A DNA stretch of 64,000 nt, from the NCBI RefSeq assembly GCF_017744395.1, contig NZ_JAGIBI010000001.1, forward strand, positions 124,001 to 188,000. Reading direction: 5' to 3'. Both the position numbers and the translations under genes were made by a program. Source of the DNA: Herbaspirillum sp. Its GTDB lineage: Bacteria; Pseudomonadota; Gammaproteobacteria; Burkholderiales; Burkholderiaceae_D. Below the pieces are notes generated by a model. That model was given only the letters and a program-made list of their open reading frames with translations, was not told the origin of the DNA and searched no databases. Each line of letters begins with the position of its first letter. Position 1 is the first letter of the stretch. Below are positions 1-10,887 of the stretch, in pieces.

Positions 1-392
1 CCAACTTCTTCAAGCAGTACGACTCGATCAAGCCGTACCTGATCAACGACAGCATCCCGCCCGAGAAGGAGCGCCTGCAGTCGCCCGAGCAGCGTGAAGA
101 ACTGGATGGCGTGTACGAGTGCATCCTGTGCGCCTGCTGCTCGACTTCCTGCCCGTCGTTCTGGTGGAACCCGGACAAGTTCGTCGGCCCGGCCGGCCTG
201 CTGCAGGCCTACCGCTTCATCGCCGACAGCCGCGACGAAGCCACCGGCGCCCGCCTGGACAACCTGGAAGACCCGTACCGCCTGTTCCGCTGCCGTTCCA
301 TCATGAACTGCGTCGACGTCTGCCCGAAGGGTCTGAACCCCAACGCGGCCATCGGCAAGATCAAGGAACTGATGGTGCGCCGCGCGGTGTAA
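1..392 (+). CDS. sdhB: Succinate dehydrogenase iron-sulfur subunit, C-terminal part (5' end outside window)
   Basis: This is the C-terminal 129 or so residues of the iron-sulfur subunit of succinate dehydrogenase (complex II). The subunit passes electrons from the flavoprotein SdhA to the membrane quinone site. The reading frame is open from the first full codon at position 3. Two cysteine clusters are visible: [11 protein letters not shown], followed by PSFWWN, and [17 protein letters not shown]. They are the ligands of the [4Fe-4S] and [3Fe-4S] centres typical of SdhB. The protein ends in [11 protein letters not shown] and a TAA stop. The downstream genes sdhE and gltA fit the usual betaproteobacterial sdhCDAB-sdhE-gltA order. 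The N-terminal 2Fe-2S domain lies outside the window. Confidence 0.97.
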   Translation, partial: NFFKQYDSIKPYLINDSIPPEKERLQSPEQREELDGVYECILCACCSTSCPSFWWNPDKFVGPAGLLQAYRFIADSRDEATGARLDNLEDPYRLFRCRSIMNCVDVCPKGLNPNAAIGKIKELMVRRAV

Positions 393-420
393 GCGCGCAG
401 TTGTAGCATTGCAAGAGCAA

Positions 421-444
421 GCGGACCGCCTGCGGGCGGTCCGC
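421..444. other. Perfect hairpin between sdhB and sdhE
   Basis: There are two 10-bp arms, GCGGACCGCC and GGCGGTCCGC, around a TGCG tetraloop. No T-run follows, so this does not look like an intrinsic terminator. Inside an operon it could protect the sdh message from 3' decay or tune expression of sdhE and gltA relative to sdhCDAB. The structure is seen directly; the role is inferred. Confidence 0.6.
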
Positions 445-561
445 AGCGGGAAGCGGGCAGGGCAAGGCAGGTCTGGCCAAGCCCCGGAACCTCCCGCCGC
501 CGGCCCGGAACGCCGGAATTCGGTAGTATCAGAAACTGAAAGATTTGAAGTGAGCGAGTTC

Positions 562-831
562 ATGACTGAACGTCACCAGGATGATCCGGCAAAGCGCGCG
601 CGCTTGCGCTGGCGGGCACGCCGGGGCCTGCTGGAGAACGACCTGATCCTGACCCGCTATCTCGACGCCAACGAGGCGCGGATGAGCGACGAAGAGGTCG
701 ATGCGTTTTCGCGGTTGATGGACCTGACCGACAACGACCTGATGGACTTGCTGCTGGCTCGCAAGGAGCCGGAGGCGGCAGTCGACCTGCCGCACGTGCA
801 TGCGTTGTTGAAGAAACTTCGTACGGCCTGA
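562..831 (+). CDS. sdhE: Succinate dehydrogenase assembly factor SdhE (YgfY/SDH5 family)
   Basis: This is a small protein of 89 residues, close to the usual family length of about 88. It carries the family's RGxxE signature in [11 protein letters not shown], followed by the acidic helix and the ending LLKKLRTA. SdhE proteins promote covalent attachment of FAD to SdhA. I chose ATG 562, which gives MTERHQDD. The frame stays open upstream to 409, but that extension is low-complexity and not family-like. A GTG at 550 is a possible alternative start. The gene lies between sdhB and gltA, its standard place in Burkholderiales. Confidence 0.9.
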   Translation: MTERHQDDPAKRARLRWRARRGLLENDLILTRYLDANEARMSDEEVDAFSRLMDLTDNDLMDLLLARKEPEAAVDLPHVHALLKKLRTA

Positions 832-979
832 TTTTGCGCCTGGCCACAAGCCAGACGGATTTTGCTCGAACGCGGCCTGTTTTGTTCACGCCACCCGGCG
901 CATCGGATCACGGATGTCGCCAGGCAGTGCGGCCGCGGTTTTGATTAACGGTTTCACCATCCCAGCAAAAGGAACAGCT

Positions 980-2281
<1,302 letters not shown>

Positions 2282-2291
2282 GCATGCGCGA

Positions 2292-2318
2292 GTCCGCCGG
2301 CCGTGTTGGCGGGCGGAC
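2292..2318. other. GC-rich hairpin downstream of gltA
   Basis: An inverted repeat with 11-bp arms (one mismatch) and a GTGTT loop starts 11 nt after the gltA stop codon. No T-run follows. It probably stabilises the 3' end of the gltA transcript upstream of the true terminator at 2449. The rest of the gap from 2319 to 2448 shows no gene that I can support. Confidence 0.45.
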
Positions 2319-2448
2319 AACAAAGCACGTTCGTACGCCCGTTCCTTCCCATCCGGAAGGAAGGCGAGGAAGGGCGGAAGGCATGTGCGGCGCGGTTTTG
2401 CAGGCGGGTGTTGGCGGTTTGAAACGCCCGCCGCAGGCGGCAGCAAAT

Positions 2449-2480
2449 AAAAAAGCGAATCCTGTTGGATTCGCTTTTTT
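2449..2480 (+). terminator. Rho-independent terminator after gltA
   Basis: A 14-bp perfect stem (A-rich 5' arm containing AGCGAATCC, TGTT loop, 3' arm GGATTCGCTTTTTT) ends in a run of six T. The A/T symmetry lets it work in either direction, but only gltA reads into it from the left. Confidence 0.9.
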
Positions 2481-2502
2481 ATTGGAGAGAAGGATATATA
2501 AT
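2474..2502 (+). promoter_or_regulatory. Candidate sucA promoter
   Basis: A perfect -10 hexamer TATAAT lies at 2497-2502, just after the gltA terminator and about 155 nt before sucA. No good -35 hexamer lies at the right distance; the position is taken up by the terminator T-run. This suggests either a weak or an activator-dependent promoter. The placement is the main support. Confidence 0.35.
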
Positions 2503-2658
2503 TCCGACAGCGCTGGCTGGATGACGTGTAACAAACAGAATTTCAGGTAGACAAAAGTCCTTCCCCCACAACTTGATGCAATCCGCTAACCGGTCAGGCC
2601 GTGTCGCGGAAGGTGTAGAAACCCGCTAATCTCGCGAAACGCGAAGAAAGGTGAGCAA

Positions 2659-5523
2659 ATGACGAAGCTCTACGAGCAATACAACATCAACTCCTACCTC
2701 TTCGGTGGGAACGCTCCGTACCTGGAAGAACTGTACGAAGCGTATCTGAACAATCCCGGATCCGTCCCCGACAACTGGCGCGCCTACTTCGACGCAGTCC
2801 AGCACGTTCCCGCCACCGATGGCTCGAACCGTCCCGACGTCGCCCATGCTCCTGTGATCGCCTCGTTCGCCGAGCGCGCCAAGCAAGGCCCGATCCGCAC
2901 CGTCATCGCCTCCGCCGATTCCGACATGGGCCGCAAGCGCGTCGCTGCCACCCAGCTGATCGCCGGCTACCGCGACCTCGGTTCCCGCTTCGCCAACCTG
3001 GACCCGCTGCAACGCCAGGAACGCCCCAATATCCCTGAACTCGATCCTTCCTTCTACGGCTTCACCGATGCCGACATGGACATCGTGTTCAACATCAACA
3101 ACACCTATTTCGGCCCGGAGACCGCATCGCTGCGCGACCTGCTGCAGATGCTGCGCGACACCTACACGCGCTCCATCGGCGCCGAGTTCACCTATATCTC
3201 GGACATGGCCGAAGTGCGCTGGCTGGAAGAGCGCCTGGAGCCGACCCGTGCCGTGCCCAGCTTCTCGGCCGAGAAGAAAAAGCACATCCTGGAGCGCCTG
3301 ACCGCGGCCGAAGGCCTGGAACGCTACCTCCATACCAAGTACGTCGGCCAGAAGCGCTTCTCGCTGGAAGGCGGCGAGTCGTTCATCGCCTCCCTGGATG
3401 AAACCATCCAACGCGCTGGCGAAAACGGCGTGCAGGAAATCGTCATCGGCATGGCCCACCGCGGCCGCCTGAACGTGCTGGTCAACATCCTGGGCAAGAC
3501 CCCGCAGGAACTGTTCTCCGAATTCGAAGGCCACCACGCCGACGACCTGCCGGCCGGCGACGTCAAGTACCACCAGGGCTTCTCGTCCGACGTCTCGACC
3601 CCTGGCGGCCCGGTCCACCTGTCGCTGGCGTTCAACCCCTCGCACCTGGAAATCGTCAACCCGGTGGTGGAAGGTTCGGTCAAGGCCCGTATGGACCGCC
3701 GCGGCGACAAGGACGGCTCGCAAGTGCTGCCGATCCTGGTGCACGGCGACGCCGCCTTCGCCGGCCAGGGCGTCGTGATGGAAACCCTGAACCTGGCGCA
3801 GACCCGCGGCTACGGCACCGGCGGCACGGTTCACATCGTCATCAACAACCAGATCGGCTTCACCACCTCCGACCCGCGCGACTCCCGTTCGACGCTGTAC
3901 TGCTCGGACGTGGTCAAGATGATCGAAGCACCGGTGCTGCACGTCAACGGCGACGATCCGGAAGCCGTCGTGTTCGCGACCCAGATCGCTGTCGACTACC
4001 GCATGAAGTTCAAGAAGGACATCGTGGTCGACATCATCTGCTTCCGCAAACTGGGCCACAACGAGCAGGACACCCCGGCGCTGACCCAGCCGCTGATGTA
4101 CAAGAAGATCGCCCAGCACCCCGGCACCCGCAAGCTGTACGCCGACAAGCTGGCTGCGCAAGGCACCATCCCCGCCGACGGCGGCGAAGCGCTGGTCAAG
4201 GAGTTCCGCGCCGCGATGGACGCCGGCAAGCACACCATCGACCCGGTGCTGACCAACTTCAAGAGCAAGTACGCGGTCGACTGGCTGCCGTTCCTGAACC
4301 GCAAGTGGACCGACGCGGCCGAAACCGCCGTGCCGCTGGCTGAACTGAAGCGCCTGGGCGCCAAGATCACCACCATCCCCGAAGGCTTCAAGGCGCACTC
4401 GCTGGTCGAGAAGGTCATCAACGACCGCGCCGCCATGGCCCGCGGCGAGATGAACCTGGACTGGGGCATGGGCGAACACCTGGCCTACGCCTCGCTGGTG
4501 TCGTCCGGCTATGCCGTGCGCCTGACCGGCCAGGACGCCGGCCGCGGCACCTTCGTGCACCGCCACGCCGTGCTGCACGACCAGAACCGCGAGCGTTGGG
4601 ACGCCGGCACCTATGTGCCGCTGCAAAACGTCGCCGAGAACCAGTCGACCTTCACCGTCATCGACTCCGTGCTGTCGGAAGAAGCGGTGCTGGGCTTCGA
4701 ATACGGCTACTCGACCGCCGAACCCAACACCCTGACCATCTGGGAAGCCCAGTTCGGCGACTTCGCCAACGGCGCCCAGGTCGTGATGGACCAGTTCATC
4801 AGCTCCGGCGAAGTGAAGTGGGGCCGCGCTTCGGGCCTGGTGCAGATGCTGCCGCACGGCTATGAAGGCCAGGGTCCCGAGCACTCCTCGGCACGCCTGG
4901 AGCGTTACCTGCAGCTGTGCGCGGACAACAACATGCAAGTGGTGCAGCCCACCACCGCCGCGCAGATCTTCCACCTGCTGCGCCGCCAGATGATCCGCCT
5001 GTTCCGCAAGCCGCTGATCATCATGACGCCGAAGTCGCTGCTGCGTAACAAGGATGCCGGCTCGCCGCTGTCCGACCTGGCCAAGGGGTCGTTCCAGACC
5101 GTGATCCCGGAAGTCGACGAGTCCATCGACGCCAAGAAGGTCAAGCGCGTGATCGCCTGCTCGGGCAAGGTGTACTACGACCTGGTCAACGCCCGCAAGG
5201 AACGCGGCCAGAACGACACCGCCATCATCCGTGTCGAGCAGCTGTATCCGTTCCCGCACAAGGCGTTCGCCGCTGCCCTCAAGCAGTTCCCGAACTTCAA
5301 CGAGCTGGTATGGGCGCAGGACGAGCCGCAGAACCAGGGCGCATGGCTGCAGATCCAGCACAACATCTTCGAGAACCTGTCCGAAGGCCAGAAGCTGGCT
5401 TATGCCGGCCGTCCGGCCAGCGCATCGCCTGCCGTGGGTTACTACGACAAGCACTATGCGCAGCAGAAGGCCCTGATCGAAACCGCCTTCGCCAAGCTCA
5501 AGGGCTTTGTCCTGACCAAGTAA
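2659..5523 (+). CDS. sucA: 2-oxoglutarate dehydrogenase E1 component
   Basis: This is the thiamine-diphosphate-dependent decarboxylase of the 2-oxoglutarate dehydrogenase complex. It transfers the succinyl group to the lipoyl arm of E2. The 954-residue protein is slightly longer than the E. coli enzyme (about 933). It has the usual N-terminal E2-docking region (YLFGGNAPYLEELYEAYLNN), the GMAHRGRLNVL segment, the ThDP fold, and the C-terminal transketolase-like region ending in YAGRPASASPAVGYYDKH. ATG 2659 follows a GAAAGG ribosome site. It is the first gene of sucA-sucB-lpdA, which together encode the whole complex. Confidence 0.98.
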   Translation: MTKLYEQYNINSYLFGGNAPYLEELYEAYLNNPGSVPDNWRAYFDAVQHVPATDGSNRPDVAHAPVIASFAERAKQGPIRTVIASADSDMGRKRVAATQLIAGYRDLGSRFANLDPLQRQERPNIPELDPSFYGFTDADMDIVFNINNTYFGPETASLRDLLQMLRDTYTRSIGAEFTYISDMAEVRWLEERLEPTRAVPSFSAEKKKHILERLTAAEGLERYLHTKYVGQKRFSLEGGESFIASLDETIQRAGENGVQEIVIGMAHRGRLNVLVNILGKTPQELFSEFEGHHADDLPAGDVKYHQGFSSDVSTPGGPVHLSLAFNPSHLEIVNPVVEGSVKARMDRRGDKDGSQVLPILVHGDAAFAGQGVVMETLNLAQTRGYGTGGTVHIVINNQIGFTTSDPRDSRSTLYCSDVVKMIEAPVLHVNGDDPEAVVFATQIAVDYRMKFKKDIVVDIICFRKLGHNEQDTPALTQPLMYKKIAQHPGTRKLYADKLAAQGTIPADGGEALVKEFRAAMDAGKHTIDPVLTNFKSKYAVDWLPFLNRKWTDAAETAVPLAELKRLGAKITTIPEGFKAHSLVEKVINDRAAMARGEMNLDWGMGEHLAYASLVSSGYAVRLTGQDAGRGTFVHRHAVLHDQNRERWDAGTYVPLQNVAENQSTFTVIDSVLSEEAVLGFEYGYSTAEPNTLTIWEAQFGDFANGAQVVMDQFISSGEVKWGRASGLVQMLPHGYEGQGPEHSSARLERYLQLCADNNMQVVQPTTAAQIFHLLRRQMIRLFRKPLIIMTPKSLLRNKDAGSPLSDLAKGSFQTVIPEVDESIDAKKVKRVIACSGKVYYDLVNARKERGQNDTAIIRVEQLYPFPHKAFAAALKQFPNFNELVWAQDEPQNQGAWLQIQHNIFENLSEGQKLAYAGRPASASPAVGYYDKHYAQQKALIETAFAKLKGFVLTK

Positions 5524-5537
5524 TCATTGCTGCAAAC

Positions 5538-5566
5538 CAGGCGCGCCCGCGAGGGCGGGGCGCCTG
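5538..5566. other. Imperfect GC hairpin between sucA and sucB
   Basis: CAGGCGC at the left pairs with GCGCCTG at the right, with a partly paired GC-rich middle. No T-run is present. It resembles the hairpins after sdhB and sucB in this operon and may stabilise the processed mRNA. Confidence 0.4.
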
Positions 5567-5606
5567 TGTTTCATAAAAACGAATCACCCGAATCGGAGAA
5601 ATATAA

Positions 5607-6842
5607 ATGGCTCAAATCGAAGTAAAAGTCCCGCAATTATCAGAATCCGTTGCTGAAGCGACCCTGCTGCAGTGGCACAAAAAAGTGGGCGAACAAGTTG
5701 CACGCGACGAAAACCTGATCGACATCGAAACCGATAAAGTCGTGCTGGAATTGCCGGCCCCGGACGCAGGCGTGATCGTCCAGGTCATCAAGGCTGACGG
5801 CGCTACCGTCGTCGCCGGCGAAGTCATCGCCATCATCGATACCGAAGCGTCGGCACAAGCCGGCGCTCCTGCCGCCGCAGCCGCTCCGGCGCCGCAAGCC
5901 GCCGCTCCCGCCGCCGCTGCCGCCGAACCCGCCAACAAGGGCAGCGTCGCCATGCCGGCCGCCGCCAAGCTGCTGGCCGACAACAACCTGTCGACTTCGC
6001 AAGTCACCGGCACCGGCAAGGATGGCCGCGTGACCAAGGGCGACGTGCTGGGCGCCCTGTCCGCACCGGCGGCAGCGCCTGCCGCAGCCGCCAAGCCGGC
6101 GCTGGCAGCAGTTGCCGCACCGGTTGCCGCCGGCCTGGAAAACCGCCCGGAACAGCGTGTGCCGATGAGCCGCCTGCGCGCCCGCGTGGCCGAGCGCCTG
6201 CTGCAATCGCAAGCGACCAACGCCATCCTGACCACCTTCAACGAAATCAACATGCAGCCGGTCATCGACCTGCGCAACAAGTACAAGGACAAGTTCGAGA
6301 AGGAACACGGCGTCAAGCTGGGCTTCATGTCCTTCTTCGTCAAGGCGGTCGTGCACGCGCTGAAGAAGTACCCGATCGTCAACGCTTCGGTTGACGGCAA
6401 CGACATCGTCTACCACGGCTACTTCGACATCGGCGTGGCCGTCGGTTCGCCGCGCGGCCTGGTGGTGCCGGTCCTGCGCGACGCCGACCAGATGTCGATC
6501 GCCGCCATCGAGAAGAAGATCGGCGAATTCGGCCAGAAGGCCAAGGACGGCAAGCTGTCGATCGAAGAACTGTCGGGCGGTACCTTCACCGTCTCCAACG
6601 GCGGCACCTTCGGTTCCATGCTGTCGACCCCGATCATCAACCCGCCGCAATCGGCGATCCTGGGCATCCACGCCACCAAGGACCGCGCCGTGGTCGAGAA
6701 CGGCCAAATCGTGATCCGTCCGATGAACTACTTCGCGCTGTCCTACGACCACCGCATCATCGACGGCCGCGAAGCCGTCCTGTCGCTGGTGGCGATCAAG
6801 GAAGCGCTGGAAGATCCGGCCCGTCTGCTGCTCGATCTGTAA
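5607..6842 (+). CDS. sucB: Dihydrolipoyllysine succinyltransferase, E2 of 2-oxoglutarate dehydrogenase
   Basis: This is the core acyltransferase of the complex, which moves succinyl groups from lipoyl-lysine to CoA. Domain order in the 411 residues: one lipoyl domain (about 1-76, lipoylated Lys44 in [11 protein letters not shown]); an Ala/Pro linker; a peripheral-subunit-binding domain (about 113-150, [13 protein letters not shown]); a second Ala/Pro linker; and the catalytic domain ending in [13 protein letters not shown], which holds the catalytic His. ATG 5607 follows GGAGAAATATAA. There is a single lipoyl domain, as expected for a succinyltransferase rather than AceF-like enzymes with several. 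Confidence 0.97.
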   Translation: MAQIEVKVPQLSESVAEATLLQWHKKVGEQVARDENLIDIETDKVVLELPAPDAGVIVQVIKADGATVVAGEVIAIIDTEASAQAGAPAAAAAPAPQAAAPAAAAAEPANKGSVAMPAAAKLLADNNLSTSQVTGTGKDGRVTKGDVLGALSAPAAAPAAAAKPALAAVAAPVAAGLENRPEQRVPMSRLRARVAERLLQSQATNAILTTFNEINMQPVIDLRNKYKDKFEKEHGVKLGFMSFFVKAVVHALKKYPIVNASVDGNDIVYHGYFDIGVAVGSPRGLVVPVLRDADQMSIAAIEKKIGEFGQKAKDGKLSIEELSGGTFTVSNGGTFGSMLSTPIINPPQSAILGIHATKDRAVVENGQIVIRPMNYFALSYDHRIIDGREAVLSLVAIKEALEDPARLLLDL

Positions 6843-6863
6843 TCGGCAATAGGTAAGGAAAGG

Positions 6864-6909
6864 GGCGCGAACGGCAGGAACACCGAATCGGTTTCTCGCT
6901 GTTCGCGCC
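6864..6909. other. Long-loop hairpin between sucB and lpdA
   Basis: The arms GGCGCGAAC (6864-6872) and GTTCGCGCC (6901-6909) are fully complementary. The loop contains a second small palindrome, ACCGAATCGGT. A TTTCTC tract follows. It could be a weak partial terminator or an RNA-stability element that sets lpdA levels apart from sucAB. Confidence 0.5.
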
Positions 6910-6960
6910 TTTCTCATTGCGGCCTGTGTGGCGCGCAAACAAACGAATCAGGAAAAACAC

Positions 6961-8388
<1,428 letters not shown>

Positions 8389-8448
8389 TGCGCGATCAAT
8401 GCGACAATACGCCCCACGCGTATTGCTGAGCATTGATTTGTTGCTGCA

Positions 8449-8480
8449 ATGGGCGAGCCTGGCTCGCCCATTTTTGTTTT
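8449..8480 (+). terminator. Rho-independent terminator of the suc operon
   Basis: The stem TGGGCGAG/CTCGCCCA with a CCTGG loop is followed by TTTTTGTTTT. It lies 14 nt before the zapE start codon. Confidence 0.9.
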
Positions 8481-8493
8481 AAGAGAATTTCCT

Positions 8494-9591
8494 ATGGATG
8501 TCCGTCAATTCTACGAACACTCGCTGGCCGAGCGCGGCTATCGCTCCGACGAGGCGCAGTTGCGCGCGATCGGCCGCCTGCAGCAGGCGTATGAGGAGTG
8601 GGTCGCCTACAAGGCGCAGCGCGCGTCGGCTTTCAAGCGCCTGATCAGCCGGCCCGCGGTGCCGCGCGGCGTGTACATGTGGGGCGGCGTGGGCCGCGGC
8701 AAATCCTTTTTGATGGACAGCTTCTATTCGGTGGTGCCGGTGGTGCGCAAGACGCGCCTGCACTTCCACGAATTCATGCGCGATGTGCACCGCCAGCTGG
8801 ATGAGTTGAAAGGCATCGCCGATCCGCTGGACGAAGTCGCCAAACGCATCGCCAGGAAATACCGCCTGATCTGCTTCGACGAATTCCACGTCTCCGACAT
8901 CGCCGACGCGATGATCCTGTACAACCTGCTCAAAGGCTTGTTCGACAACGGCGTGTCCTTCGTGATGACCTCCAACTACGAACCGGGCACGCTGTACCCG
9001 GACGGCCTGCACCGCGACCGCATGCTGCCGACCATCGCGCTGCTCAAGGAAAAGCTGGACGTGATGAACATCGACGCCGGCATCGACTATCGCAAGCGCG
9101 TGCTGGAGCAGGTCAAGGTCTACCACACGCCGCTCAACGCGCAGACCGACGAGGAACTGCGCCAGGCTTTCGCCGCCGTCGCCGAGACCGCCGATGAGGA
9201 CCCGCGCGTGCATATCGAGGCACGCGAGATCCGCGCCTTGCGCCGCGCCGGCAGCGCCATCTGGTTCGACTTCGCCACCCTGTGCGGCGGCCCGCGTTCG
9301 CAGAACGACTACCTGGAGCTGGCCAGCCAGTTCCAGACGGTGATCCTGTCGGACATCCCGCGCATGTCGGCGGCGATGTCGTCGGAGGCGCGCCGCTTCA
9401 CCTGGCTGATCGACGTGTTCTACGACCACAAGGTCAAGCTGATCATGTCGGCGGCGGTGGAGCCGGACGAGCTTTACACCGTTGGTACCCTGTCCAACGA
9501 GTTCCACCGTACCGTTTCACGTATCATTGAGATGCAGTCGAAAGAGTATTTGGAGGCGGATCGCCGCATTGTGGCGGACCGGCTGTCCTGA
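8494..9591 (+). CDS. zapE: Cell division protein ZapE (AFG1-family ATPase)
   Basis: This AAA-like P-loop ATPase of 365 residues belongs to the AFG1/LACE1 family; the bacterial member ZapE associates with the FtsZ ring. The Walker A motif GGVGRGKS lies at about 64-71, Walker B as LICFDEFHV near 125-133, and the sensor-like region as FVMTSNYEP. The family C-terminus includes AVEPDELY and FHRTVSRIIEMQ. ATG 8494 gives MDVRQFYEHS. It follows the suc operon terminator, so it needs its own promoter or depends on readthrough. Its position after lpdA is common in Burkholderiales. Confidence 0.93.
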   Translation: MDVRQFYEHSLAERGYRSDEAQLRAIGRLQQAYEEWVAYKAQRASAFKRLISRPAVPRGVYMWGGVGRGKSFLMDSFYSVVPVVRKTRLHFHEFMRDVHRQLDELKGIADPLDEVAKRIARKYRLICFDEFHVSDIADAMILYNLLKGLFDNGVSFVMTSNYEPGTLYPDGLHRDRMLPTIALLKEKLDVMNIDAGIDYRKRVLEQVKVYHTPLNAQTDEELRQAFAAVAETADEDPRVHIEAREIRALRRAGSAIWFDFATLCGGPRSQNDYLELASQFQTVILSDIPRMSAAMSSEARRFTWLIDVFYDHKVKLIMSAAVEPDELYTVGTLSNEFHRTVSRIIEMQSKEYLEADRRIVADRLS

Positions 9592-9617
9592 TTAACCAGA
9601 GAGTGGACAAGAATTAC

Positions 9618-10412
9618 ATGCAAGGTTTCTTCGCTGATGCCAACGGTGTTTCCCGTTTTCTTTGCGGCCTGTCGCTGATGCTGGCGGCGGGCTGGAGTTC
9701 GGCCCAGACGGCCGCGCCCGAGGGGGCGCCGGCGATGTCGAAGGAAACGTTCGAGGCGCTGGAGGCGCGCGCGCCGCTCAACCAGCGCTATCCCGCGGGC
9801 TCGATCAAATCCCGCGAGGTCGCGCAAAAGGCGCTGGCCGAGGCGGACGAGGACCGGAATGCGCTGGCCATCCGCTACATCATCGACCAGCGCGCCTGCT
9901 ACAAGAAATTCCTGGTGTCGTCCTGCCTGGAAGAGGCCAGGGAACGCAAGCGCGTAGCTGAAAGCAATATCAAGCAGGTAGAGATCGAAGCCAATACCTA
10001 CCAGCGCCAGGCCAACGTGGACGAGCGCGACCAGGCCCTGGCCGAGCAACGCAAGCAGGACCAGGCGGACGCCGCGCGCCGCCTGCAGGAACAGCAGCAG
10101 AAAGAAGCCGATTCGGCGCGCAAGGTGCAGGAGAGCGACGCCAAGCGCGAGCAGGTACAGCAGCGCATCGACCAGGGCCAGGGGCAGTCGCCGGATTACC
10201 GCATCCGCGAGCATGAGGCCAAGGTGCGGGAGCAGCAGGCCGAGGATGCGGCCCGTGCGCCCGAACGCGCCGCCAATGCGGCGGCCCGGGAGCAGCGCAT
10301 CAAGGATGCCGAAGCCCATCGCCAGGAAGTGGAGCGCAAGAAGGCCGAGAACGAACGGGAGCGCGCCGAACGCAAGCAGCGCCAGGCCCAGCCGCCGGCA
10401 GCGCCCCAGTAA
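9618..10412 (+). CDS. Secreted coiled-coil protein of unknown function
   Basis: I do not recognise a named family. From ATG 9618 the protein has 264 residues. A probable signal peptide (SRFLCGLSLMLAAGWSSAQ, cleavage near SAQ-TA) comes first. A short globular stretch follows with a Cys pair in CYKKFLVSSC, which could form a disulfide in the periplasm. The rest, from about residue 105 on, is an almost uninterrupted Arg/Glu/Gln/Ala-rich helical region, probably a long coiled coil ending in a Pro/Ala tail. A GTG at 9603 is an alternative start. The gene sits 26 nt after zapE and may share its transcript. No catalytic motif is visible. Confidence 0.75.
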   Translation: MQGFFADANGVSRFLCGLSLMLAAGWSSAQTAAPEGAPAMSKETFEALEARAPLNQRYPAGSIKSREVAQKALAEADEDRNALAIRYIIDQRACYKKFLVSSCLEEARERKRVAESNIKQVEIEANTYQRQANVDERDQALAEQRKQDQADAARRLQEQQQKEADSARKVQESDAKREQVQQRIDQGQGQSPDYRIREHEAKVREQQAEDAARAPERAANAAAREQRIKDAEAHRQEVERKKAENERERAERKQRQAQPPAAPQ

Positions 10413-10504
10413 CGCGCCTGTCCCGCCGGCGGCGATTGTTGGCGCGGCGCGGCTGGATTACACTATCTCAACCATTTGCCAGGAAGCGCATTCAGCTATC
10501 CACC

Positions 10505-10711
10505 ATGACCAGCACGCATCGCGAAGACATCCAGCGCCGTATCATCGAACTTGAAGTCGAACACCGCGATCTCGACAGCGTGATCGACATGCTCATGCGT
10601 GATGCGCGTTCGGAAGACCTGCAATTGCGCCGGCTGAAAAAGCGCAAGCTGCAACTGAAAGATCACATTTCCCTGCTGAAGATGCAGCTGGTTCCCGACA
10701 TCCCGGCGTAA
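10505..10711 (+). CDS. DUF465 / YdcH-family small protein
   Basis: This is a 68-residue, highly charged helical-hairpin protein. The C-terminal half, LRRLKKRKLQLKDHISLLK, matches the YdcH/DUF465 pattern of a short two-helix protein. The family function is not established. ATG 10505 gives MTSTHREDIQ. The frame is open to 10436, but those residues do not look family-like. It lies alone between the coiled-coil gene and the dinG-like helicase and is followed at once by a perfect 18-bp palindrome. Confidence 0.85.
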   Translation: MTSTHREDIQRRIIELEVEHRDLDSVIDMLMRDARSEDLQLRRLKKRKLQLKDHISLLKMQLVPDIPA

Positions 10712-10713
10712 TT

Positions 10714-10731
10714 CCCTCGCCCGGGCGAGGG
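10714..10731. repeat. Perfect 18-bp palindrome
   Basis: CCCTCGCCCGGGCGAGGG begins 3 nt after the stop codon of the DUF465 gene. It can form a hairpin in RNA or be bound by a dimeric protein. No T-run follows. Confidence 0.6.
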
Positions 10732-10805
10732 GACGCCGGCCCGGGCATGTTTCCATCCGGCCACCCGGCCTGTCTTCGGCTGCGGTTCGCCGCGCCGACT
10801 CCGCG

Positions 10806-10835
10806 TAAAATAGAGGTTTGCCGTATGCGGCAAAC
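10806..10835 (+). promoter_or_regulatory. Candidate -10 box and leader hairpin upstream of the DinG-like helicase
   Basis: A TAAAAT hexamer at 10806-10811 is followed by the 8-bp hairpin GTTTGCCG-TATG-CGGCAAAC (10816-10835). If the -10 is used, the hairpin would form the first nucleotides of the transcript. A convincing -35 is not visible. Confidence 0.35.
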
Positions 10836-10887
10836 ATAGGCCGGCGAGTCCGCCATTCCGTTTTCTTATCCCGACAGGTTTGCTGCA

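Noticed and set aside
2626-5454. Very long open frame antisense to sucA
   Set aside because: GC-rich codon bias leaves the opposite strand free of stops. The product is rich in Val/His/Gln/Arg repeats with no domain, and the sense gene is unambiguous. The same holds for the antisense frames at 908-2446, 16915-19545, 34930-36876, 40365-43472 and 50592-54173.
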